Source: Acidobacteriota bacterium | GTDB taxonomy: Bacteria; Acidobacteriota; Terriglobia; Bryobacterales; Bryobacteraceae | Assembly (NCBI GenBank): GCA_003223115.1 | Contig: QHXW01000168.1 | Location: 1-50,545 of the forward strand | Length of the DNA: 50,545 bases | Reading direction: 5' to 3' | Shown here: piece by piece, positions 44,198 to 50,545 of the stretch | How the letters are laid out: every line of letters begins with the position of its first letter | Numbering within the stretch: position 1 is the stretch's first letter | Translations under genes and position numbers: made by a program | The notes under the pieces: model-generated | What the model saw: the letters and a program-made list of their open reading frames with translations, nothing else | Databases searched by the model: none | Told to the model about the DNA's origin: nothing

Positions 44198-45433
44198 TCA
44201 ACCTTGCTTGAGCGGCAGACCGGCCTTCTCTTTCGAAAATCGCGCCAATCCGAAAAACGGGTCTACGGGTTTGTTGCCCAGTACCAGCTCCGCCATACGC
44301 TCGCCGACCGCGGGTCCATGCTTGTATCCGTGACCGGAGCCTCCGCCCAGCAGCCACACGTTCGCCGCCTGAGGATGCCGGTCCATGATGAAGTTCTGGT
44401 CCGGCGTATTCTCGTATTGGCACACGCGAGCCTCCACGAGCGGCGCCCCTTTCATTCCCGGGAACCGAAATTCCATGTACTTGCGCGCAGCTTGAATGGC
44501 ATCGGCAGTAGGCGTTCGGTCGCCATCGGTAGGGTCGAATGTGGGGCCGCGCTCGTCGTCGGCAATTTTGAAACCGCGCCACTCGTTGCCCGGAATTCCG
44601 TAAAAGTGCGCCGCACCATGGTCGTTCCAGGTGGGCATACCGCCTTCGACAAAGCGAGTGTCACCCGCCGGCACGCCAAAAAAGAAAGCCTGCTGCCGCG
44701 TGGGACGAATCAGGTTTCCCGCCACATCGGGAAATACTCGGCCGAGCCAGGGCCCGCACGCAAACACCATCTGGTCTGCGCTTGCTTTGGAGCTGTCGGT
44801 CAGTCGAACCTCATGCATTTCACGCCCTGTGATGGCGCCCGGCTCCACGGCGAGCTGCCGATATTCGCCGCCTTCATTCATGAAGTGTTCGAGCACTGTC
44901 TGGCAATTTCGGCGGGCCGTGAGAAAGCCGAAGTCCTGTTCATGGATGGCCCACTTCACCCCGTCAAAATTCATCTGGGGGAAACGCTTTGCCGCGGCCG
45001 CGGGCGTCATCTCCTCGAAACGCACACCGGCATCGCGCAGCAGCGGCAGAGCCGCCTTTTCGTACTTATCATCCGCACCAGCCAGCCAAATGACACCGGT
45101 GTGATGAAACAGCTTGAGGTTCCAGCGTTTCTCATGCTCTTTCCAAATCTCGAGCGCGCGGACCGCCATCTGCACGTAGGGCCGGTCAGGCCCGTAGGTC
45201 GCGCGAATGATGCGCGTTTCCCCACCAGAGCTGGCGCGTGAGTTCCCCGGTCCCCATGCATCGCAGAGCGTCACTTGCGCCCCGCGGCGTTGGAGGTGCA
45301 GCGCGGTCCAGCCGCCGAATGCACCGGCGCCGGCTACGAGAATGCGCGTCTTGCGAGTTGGCGAACCAAAGGCACTAGACATAGTTAGAGCTGCAATTTC
45401 GAGCAGTGATCGTCGTCGGATCTGAATAGACAA
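44198..45433 (-). CDS. FAD-dependent amine oxidase, sarcosine/N-methyltryptophan oxidase-like, possibly Tat-exported
   Basis: A 411-residue DAO-superfamily flavoprotein. TTG 45433 is chosen because AAGGTG lies about eight bases upstream and it yields a twin-arginine signal (RRRSLLEIAALTMSSAFG) in front of the Rossmann motif RILVAGAGAFGGWTALHLQR. The MSOX/MTOX signature ASSGGETRIIRATYG follows, as do the flavin-attachment Cys region RVCQYENTPDQNFIMDRHP and the C-terminal GGGSGHGYKHGPAVGERMAE. Such enzymes oxidise N-methyl or secondary amino acids, releasing peroxide. Cofactor linkage through this Cys is known for monomeric sarcosine oxidase. It is the last gene of the receptor-hydrolase cluster, 104 bases after the unknown exported protein. 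Confidence 0.88.
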   Translation of the reverse strand: MSIQIRRRSLLEIAALTMSSAFGSPTRKTRILVAGAGAFGGWTALHLQRRGAQVTLCDAWGPGNSRASSGGETRIIRATYGPDRPYVQMAVRALEIWKEHEKRWNLKLFHHTGVIWLAGADDKYEKAALPLLRDAGVRFEEMTPAAAAKRFPQMNFDGVKWAIHEQDFGFLTARRNCQTVLEHFMNEGGEYRQLAVEPGAITGREMHEVRLTDSSKASADQMVFACGPWLGRVFPDVAGNLIRPTRQQAFFFGVPAGDTRFVEGGMPTWNDHGAAHFYGIPGNEWRGFKIADDERGPTFDPTDGDRTPTADAIQAARKYMEFRFPGMKGAPLVEARVCQYENTPDQNFIMDRHPQAANVWLLGGGSGHGYKHGPAVGERMAELVLGNKPVDPFFGLARFSKEKAGLPLKQG

Positions 45434-45537
45434 TATTAAACACCTTTACGCCGGTTGAGGCCACTTCAAGCTTCTGCGGGAGCTGCGCATGCCGGATCGC
45501 CCGCCGCGACGTGACCGCGGGGCGCGTGGCGTCCCAT

Positions 45538-47433
45538 TTATTTTAGCGGCGATGTCAGATATTGCTGGACGTCCAGCCAGTGTTGCCGCATGATCCGCCG
45601 TTTGTGTTCGAGCGCACCGGCAAGGTCGGGCCCCAGCAGAAAAACGTCTTCGTCGGACACTCGCCTGGCTCGTGCGATCATCTCGAGACCGCCATTGCGT
45701 ATCAGAGACAAAAGTTCCGCAGTGTTGTCATATTCTGCACGCTGAATCTCGTTCCAAAGTAGATAATCCGAGTCACCTGCGAAGGTCGACGTCTTGGATG
45801 GTTTCAACGGCGGACCCGACAATTCCTTCGCATGGCTGTCGCGGATCCGCTGAGCGAAATAGAAATTGTTGATCGACCGCAGCTCGCTCGACCACATGCG
45901 CAACCCGATAGCCACCAGTTCCAACCATTCTTTCTCTGGAGCGCCGGTAGCGCCTTCCAGGATCTGCGCCGCTTCGAGTGCACTCGATAATGATTGCCGC
46001 AGAAGCGGATCCTCCCAGGAGGCTGGTCCACTCATGCGGCCTCCGTGGAGGTCGATATAGTCGAGACGCGCCTCCTCACGCGATACGTTGAACACATGCG
46101 GCAGAAAATACGCCTCATCTTCGGAACCCAGATCGCCCGGCCGGATGAGTAGGGGACGTGTGAGCAGTCGCATAGAGACGCCCGCGTAAAGGTTGCTGTA
46201 GTTCGGTGCGGCAATCTGTTTGAGCCGAAATGCTTCATCCAACTGATGAAACGCCTCGAACAGGCGGTCGGCATTCTTCTCACCGCCCCACCGCGCCGCG
46301 ATCTGACGCACTTTATTGAACCGCGGCAGGAGACCGTGAGCCGGATCGGCAAGCGCCACCTCGACCAGGTCAACCATCTTCTCGACGGTTTTCACGGGCT
46401 CGTCGGCCCGGTAATACCACGACAGGGATGTATTGATGACTACGGTCCGCACGCCCGGATCATCCAGGCGCTCGAGCGCCTCGAAAATCGCAAGCGGATT
46501 GACAAGCCCGAGCACGGGATATGAGGCGTTGATCTGCGTCGTAATGCCGATAGTGGCCGGGTCGTCGTTGCGCCCGTCGATGTGCGCCGGGTCGCGCCCG
46601 GAAAGATAAGTATCTGGCGGGAGTTGCCGGCGGATCTCATCGATCTCGCGGCTGGTGAAATTTCCTCCGAGGCGAATGGTGACCGGACCACTGCCCAGCT
46701 CTGCGCCGCGGTGCATGGCTTCCATCAGGTCCCGGACGCGTTCTCCGACGTTTCTGCGCTTACAGTGAGCTGGCCCGTTCGGTCCGCTGTACTGTTGATC
46801 CGCCCAGCACAATCCGGTTCCCGAGTCGTTGGTATGAACCAGGATCGTCTTGATCTCGGGCACATGCCGCTTCATGTCCGCGACCATCGACGCTATGATG
46901 TCCCGGGTTTCCGCGAGATCCACACAGTAGGTGAACTCCTCGCGCAGGCTACGGCGCGGGTGATCCACGCGCGGCCCGCGCAGGTGCAGATATTTTTCGA
47001 AGAACGCTTCGGGGAGATAGTGCGTGTCGTTGCTGGAAAGCGCCGCCTCCAGCCCGAGTTCCCGCAGGATGGCAGCCTTGGCCATCAGCAGTTCGCGGTT
47101 TTTCGTCACCCAATCCGCCGGCAGGTACGGCGCGATCTGCGGATGAGGGAAAAACTTGGAGAGATTGGCGTTGAATATTGCATACTCGTGCCAGGCGCTC
47201 CAGGCGGGCGGCATCTCGAACATCGCCTTGCTCGCCAGCACGCCGATATCAATCTGGACCGAGCCGTGCGGCTTCAAGCGGCTGGCGATTTTTGCGAAAG
47301 CGCGAAATTCGCCGAGGTCACGGCTGGAGTTCGTAAAGATGAAAGTCCGGGAGGCCGGCGCCGCTCCAGAAGCCGTTGTCGCAAGCAGGACCGGAATCAG
47401 CGCGCAGAGCCGCCGACCCACTTTTCCAGCCAT
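45538..47433 (-). CDS. Large exported protein of unknown function, possible TIM-barrel glycosidase
   Basis: ATG 47433, with GAGG eight bases upstream, gives 631 residues starting with a signal peptide (LCALIPVLLATTASGAAPA). The frame is open further upstream but that part overlaps the hydrolase gene. The body alternates strands and helices in a way that suggests a barrel: VQIDIGVLASKAMFEMPP, AILRELGLEAALSSNDTHYL, IKTILVHTNDSGTGLCWADQ, CKRRNVGERVRDLMEAMHRG, VTIRLGGNFTSREIDEIRRQ and TTQINASYPVLGLVNPLAIF. There are no recognised catalytic signatures; conserved-looking Asn-Asp-Ser and Trp-Ala-Asp motifs could be part of an active site. The second half is helical. No family could be named. It overlaps the hydrolase gene by 37 bases, so they are surely co-expressed. 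Confidence 0.75.
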   Translation of the reverse strand: MAGKVGRRLCALIPVLLATTASGAAPASRTFIFTNSSRDLGEFRAFAKIASRLKPHGSVQIDIGVLASKAMFEMPPAWSAWHEYAIFNANLSKFFPHPQIAPYLPADWVTKNRELLMAKAAILRELGLEAALSSNDTHYLPEAFFEKYLHLRGPRVDHPRRSLREEFTYCVDLAETRDIIASMVADMKRHVPEIKTILVHTNDSGTGLCWADQQYSGPNGPAHCKRRNVGERVRDLMEAMHRGAELGSGPVTIRLGGNFTSREIDEIRRQLPPDTYLSGRDPAHIDGRNDDPATIGITTQINASYPVLGLVNPLAIFEALERLDDPGVRTVVINTSLSWYYRADEPVKTVEKMVDLVEVALADPAHGLLPRFNKVRQIAARWGGEKNADRLFEAFHQLDEAFRLKQIAAPNYSNLYAGVSMRLLTRPLLIRPGDLGSEDEAYFLPHVFNVSREEARLDYIDLHGGRMSGPASWEDPLLRQSLSSALEAAQILEGATGAPEKEWLELVAIGLRMWSSELRSINNFYFAQRIRDSHAKELSGPPLKPSKTSTFAGDSDYLLWNEIQRAEYDNTAELLSLIRNGGLEMIARARRVSDEDVFLLGPDLAGALEHKRRIMRQHWLDVQQYLTSPLK

Positions 47434-48653
47434 TCGAATGCCTCTTCCTGCATCTGGACGTTGAATTGATGGGGCACATCGTAGAACTTCATCTGGAAAC
47501 GCTCCGCATGGCCGAGGTCCTGATAGACCCGCCGGATTTTTTCGGCGGCCTCCTCCATGCCCGCGCGTGTGAAAAGCTGGTCTTGCCCGCAGTTCTGGAC
47601 AAAGATGGCGCACTCTGGCGCCGCCAGTGTCGCTACGTCCGGATGGTCGAGGCGCGCGTGCAGACCAGGCGCGTCCGGCAGACCGGCGACAACCGAGTGG
47701 GTGATATCAAAAGTCGTGGGTAACGCGGTCATCCACCCTGTGATGATTGCGGCTTTAATGCGCGAATCCATTCCAGCCAGGTACGTCGAGCGCATGCCCC
47801 CGATCGAAAGACCGACGCACCCGATCCGGTGCGGATCCACTTCCGGCATCGAGACCAGCAAATCGACGCTCCGCCGGTCATCGTAATTCATGATCCCGAG
47901 CCATGTGGCGCCAACCAGGAATAGCGAGGAGTTCATATCGTGCCGTCGCAGTCCCAGCCAGTTGTTCAGCGCACGAACGTACCGGGTCTCCTCCGGCCTC
48001 AGTCCCTTCAGCGCCGCCTGCATGTCAACGGGCGGATGATCGTATCGGAGACGGCGCTCGCCCCAGTAGAATGCGTCGATGACCAGTACGACAAAGCCGC
48101 GCTTCGCCAGCTCATCGGCGACGGAACGTCCGCCGTAGAGTTCCTGCTTGAACTCGGTGAGCGCCGGATGTTCGTTCTCGGTGTGGACCAGCTTCTCCTT
48201 GCCGTGGACGAAATAGCCACCGTGATCGTGCAGAGCTACGAGAGCGGGATAAGGCCGCTTGCCCTTCTGCGGAACCAGCAGGTAAGCCGGAATGCGGTAG
48301 TGCGGCGAGCCCGCGAAGGAGATAGTTCTGACTTGGTAGCCGGCCCGTGTGATGGTCGAGTGGACTTTCAAGTCCAATGGGACAGTTCGTGGCCTGTAAG
48401 AAAGCGCGCGGAGCACTTCCGCCCGCCCTTGACGGCGCCATTCGCTCAGCGGTAAGCCCTTGCGGTGAAAATAGTCCAGCCTAAAGCCGTTTTCTTTCTG
48501 GATAGAGCGCATCACCGGCGCAAGACTTCCCATGTAGCCCTCGGTAGAATCTTGCGCCTGAATGCAAACAGGAAACAGACAAAGGACAAGCGGGGTTAGT
48601 TTCGTCAGCAAAAACTTCGCGCCCCGCTCAGGTGTGTACACACTAGCGATCAA
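47397..48653 (-). CDS. Exported alpha/beta hydrolase (dienelactone hydrolase/acetyl xylan esterase-like)
   Basis: Up to 418 residues. The frame opens at TTG 48653 directly overlapping the receptor stop (TTGA); TTG 48611 gives a cleaner signal peptide (TKLTPLVLCLFPVCIQA) with a GGGGCG about nine bases upstream. The hydrolase core includes YPALVALHDHGGYF (oxyanion region), ELAKRGFVVLVIDAFYWGER, the nucleophile elbow IGCVGLSIGGMRSTYLAG, the acid strand IFVQNCGQDQLFT and the catalytic His in KFYDVPHQFNVQMQEEAFEW. Relatives remove acetyl or other acyl groups from polysaccharides. The position between an outer-membrane receptor and an unknown exported protein suggests trimming of an imported ester-decorated substrate. 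Confidence 0.87.
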   Translation of the reverse strand: MIASVYTPERGAKFLLTKLTPLVLCLFPVCIQAQDSTEGYMGSLAPVMRSIQKENGFRLDYFHRKGLPLSEWRRQGRAEVLRALSYRPRTVPLDLKVHSTITRAGYQVRTISFAGSPHYRIPAYLLVPQKGKRPYPALVALHDHGGYFVHGKEKLVHTENEHPALTEFKQELYGGRSVADELAKRGFVVLVIDAFYWGERRLRYDHPPVDMQAALKGLRPEETRYVRALNNWLGLRRHDMNSSLFLVGATWLGIMNYDDRRSVDLLVSMPEVDPHRIGCVGLSIGGMRSTYLAGMDSRIKAAIITGWMTALPTTFDITHSVVAGLPDAPGLHARLDHPDVATLAAPECAIFVQNCGQDQLFTRAGMEEAAEKIRRVYQDLGHAERFQMKFYDVPHQFNVQMQEEAFEWLEKWVGGSAR

Positions 48654-50545
48654 AACTGAAGCTTCAGGCCTAATTGAACATTTCGCGGTGGACTGACGGA
48701 GCCGTTCCAGATGCCGAAATTGGGGCTTGAGACATCCGTGTTGAAGGCCGAGAACGCGCTCGACAAACCATCTTCACCACCTCGGCCAACGAACTGGTGC
48801 CAGTTGAATACATTAAAGAATTCCGCGCGGAATTGCAGGTTCACCCGCTCGGTAATCCGCGTGTTCTTGAGGAGGTTGAGGTCCTGGTTGTGATACCCGA
48901 AGCCGCGCAGATTCGAAACGCGCGGTCCCTTTCCCAAATAGAAGTTGAAGCTATCGGCGGATTCAAAGGCGCTCTGGTTGAAGAGAGGTCTGTTGGGATC
49001 GAAACTGCGGTCCTTCTTCTGTGCGAACGGAGTGGCCCCCGGCAGAACTGCCGGGATGCAGCCGGCCAAGAATTGGCTCGGGACATTGCAATTGCCCGAG
49101 CGGAACAGGAGCGGAACACCGGAAGTGATACGGAGAATGCTTCCCAGTTGCCAGCCGCTGATCAGCCGGTCAAACGGGCCCGTGCTGTTGGCGAGGTGCT
49201 TGCCCCTTCCGAACGGCAACTCGTAGATCATGGCAAGGGAGAATGTCTGAGGAACGTCGTTCAGTGCCAGCGCTTTGTTGCGCTTGCGCTCGAACGGAGA
49301 AATCACTCCGTAAGCGCCGCTCCATAGCGTCGCATCAGCCTGCACGCTGTCGGTGCTGGTAAGCAGCTTAGCGAGTGTGTACGACGCCAGCAGCCAGGCG
49401 CCCTTCGAGAAGCGGTGTTCAGCCTTGAGCTGCAGGGAATGATACGTTGAGTTTCCAGCATTCTCATTCTGGCCGAACAGCGGGCTGCAATACTGCGGAT
49501 ACGGCGTTAGCGCCTGGGCCACAGTTGGAGCGCAGCCGGTCATTTGCTGCACCCACCCCGGGTACGGCAGAGGAACGCCGTCCAGCTCGGTCTGGCCCGG
49601 TTGGAACTCGTCGTAGAGCTGCTGACCCATTGCCAGAAATTTCGGATCGATCGCGTTCAGTGGAGCTACTCTCGAAAGCATCCGCGTCCCTTTATTGGCT
49701 ACGTAGGAACCGGTCACGTAGAACTCATTGGTGAACTGGTGCTCGACTGTAAGATTCCACTGCTGCGAATACGGCAGTCGATTGGCGTCAAACGGCCGGT
49801 AACGCAAACCCTGGCCGTTGCGATAACTCGAATCAATGAACGGCGGCCGCACGAAGTTCTGCGGCAGGCCGTTGTCCAGCAGGAAGGCCGGCGTCAGTCC
49901 GCCCTGCGAGCTCGAGAAACTCTGGCTCGCGTTGAAACCGTCGAGCGCGACGCCGCCGTTCCAGCCGGGGTAATAGGCCTGGGTAAAAATAATGCCATAG
50001 CCCGTGCGGATAACGGTTTTCGAGGTCAGGCTGTAGGCCAGCGCGAAACGCGGCACGAAGCCGCGGAACCACGTTTTCTCAGGATGACGGGCGCCGAAGC
50101 TCGCCGCGCCCCACTTGGTTCCGGCGAATGTAAGGCGGCCAGGTCGATTGCCGGCGCCCGGGTTCGGTCCGAAGTCGAAGAATGAAGTGCGGTTATATTT
50201 CTCTACTGCTGGCCGCGAAACGTCCCAGCGAAAGCCCCAATTCACGCTCAGCTTGCTGGTCGCGCGCCAAGTGTCCCCGAAATGCAGGTTCCAGGAGTCC
50301 GCGCGAGCATACCATGCTTCGACGGTATTGAATTGACCCGAGGCATTGTCTACCGAGCCGAGGATGAAGCTTGCTATCGCGTTTCCACTGGTCTCGCCGA
50401 TCAAACCGGTGCTGAGCCTTGAGAAACCGAATGAGCCGGAGCCGTTAAAACGGTCGACTCGATTGATTCCCATCCTTCGGTACTCGCCGCCGAATTTGAA
50501 TATGTGGCTGCCGTGGACCTTGGTCATCAGATCGGTGACGATATA
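48650..50545 (-). CDS. TonB-dependent receptor, C-terminal barrel (5' end outside window)
   Basis: The minus-strand frame is open to the right edge, so the signal peptide, regulatory domain and plug are missing; about 631 residues of barrel remain. Barrel strands are typical of the Oar-like acidobacterial group: HIFKFGGEYRRMGINRVD, NLHFGDTWRATSKLSVNWGF, FAPRFALAYS-like VPRFALAYSLTSKTVIRTGY, QQWNLTVEHQFTNEFYVTGS, YHSLQLKAEHRFSKGAWLLA, and RVNLQFRAEFFNVFNWHQF. It ends with the outer-membrane signal VQLGLKLQF. It overlaps the hydrolase start by three to four bases and heads the cluster. It probably imports the substrate on which the downstream exported enzymes act. Confidence 0.93.
   Translation of the reverse strand, partial: YIVTDLMTKVHGSHIFKFGGEYRRMGINRVDRFNGSGSFGFSRLSTGLIGETSGNAIASFILGSVDNASGQFNTVEAWYARADSWNLHFGDTWRATSKLSVNWGFRWDVSRPAVEKYNRTSFFDFGPNPGAGNRPGRLTFAGTKWGAASFGARHPEKTWFRGFVPRFALAYSLTSKTVIRTGYGIIFTQAYYPGWNGGVALDGFNASQSFSSSQGGLTPAFLLDNGLPQNFVRPPFIDSSYRNGQGLRYRPFDANRLPYSQQWNLTVEHQFTNEFYVTGSYVANKGTRMLSRVAPLNAIDPKFLAMGQQLYDEFQPGQTELDGVPLPYPGWVQQMTGCAPTVAQALTPYPQYCSPLFGQNENAGNSTYHSLQLKAEHRFSKGAWLLASYTLAKLLTSTDSVQADATLWSGAYGVISPFERKRNKALALNDVPQTFSLAMIYELPFGRGKHLANSTGPFDRLISGWQLGSILRITSGVPLLFRSGNCNVPSQFLAGCIPAVLPGATPFAQKKDRSFDPNRPLFNQSAFESADSFNFYLGKGPRVSNLRGFGYHNQDLNLLKNTRITERVNLQFRAEFFNVFNWHQFVGRGGEDGLSSAFSAFNTDVSSPNFGIWNGSVSPPRNVQLGLKLQF

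Noticed and set aside
44204-45241. A 345-codon open frame on the plus strand, opposite the flavin oxidase gene
   Set aside because: The minus strand shows the FAD-binding and family motifs; the plus frame has none.
46582-47469. A 295-codon plus-strand frame opposite the unknown exported protein
   Set aside because: The minus-strand gene has a signal peptide, a ribosome-binding site and overlap with its neighbour; the plus frame is low-complexity and Arg-rich.

Overview
The window reads as a soil-type Acidobacteriota chromosome, most like the Solibacter/Bryobacter group (Bryobacterales). This is inferred from gene content, not from a search. The markers are large TonB-dependent receptors with an N-terminal carboxypeptidase-regulatory-like domain, two proteins (both broken) carrying the Solibacter-type C-terminal domain known as TIGR03437, a CRTAC1/ASPIC-UnbV protein, a PVC-type haem-binding HEAT-repeat protein, many exported proteins of unknown function, and rather high GC. 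No rRNA, tRNA, CRISPR array or prophage was seen.

Layout. 1-1.7 kb: the start of an exported protein running off the left edge, a scrap of a regulatory-domain gene and a CPBP membrane protease. 1.8-6.6 kb: a GH20-like exported glycosidase, a decayed stretch with two frameshifted exported-protein genes and a second copy of the glycosidase 3' end, then a DUF1326 protein. 6.9-9.1 kb: a DUF4398 exported protein, an IS1634-type transposase remnant and a frameshifted small gene. 9.4-12.3 kb: a ydaO-type (c-di-AMP) riboswitch in front of an APC permease with a nearly perfect 453-bp in-frame internal duplication. The permease is separated from its universal-stress domain by one in-frame TAG. 12.3-14.7 kb: a phosphoesterase, a broken diacylglycerol kinase and a PAP2 phosphatase. 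14.7-17.7 kb: the PVC-type haem protein. 17.7-19.6 kb: an IS110 remnant, a MITE-like inverted-repeat element and an esterase pseudogene.

19.7-24.1 kb: an RND pump and its lipoprotein adaptor. 24.1-26.6 kb: an aminotransferase coupled to a frameshifted APC transporter. 26.7-30.1 kb: a small unknown protein, CRTAC1, GIY-YIG and DinB proteins. 30.2-34.0 kb: a complete TonB-dependent receptor, a strong terminator and an NTF2-like gene. 34.2-36.1 kb: a decayed beta-propeller/TIGR03437 gene. 36.1-42.0 kb: NagA, an SGNH hydrolase, a PAS hybrid histidine kinase and an exported RraA-like protein. 42.1-44.1 kb: a second decayed TIGR03437 protein. 44.2 kb to the right edge: a tight minus-strand cluster of TonB-dependent receptor, alpha/beta hydrolase, an unrecognised 631-aa exported protein and a flavin amine oxidase, which looks like an uptake-and-degradation locus for one unknown substrate.

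Two themes stand out. First, about a dozen loci are broken, many by single-base indels next to short G or T runs, while very long genes beside them are intact; this may be real decay or consensus error. Second, the most unusual locus is the riboswitch-permease-USP region, where a recent tandem duplication and a nonsense codon have reshaped an APC-USP fusion that is probably controlled by c-di-AMP.
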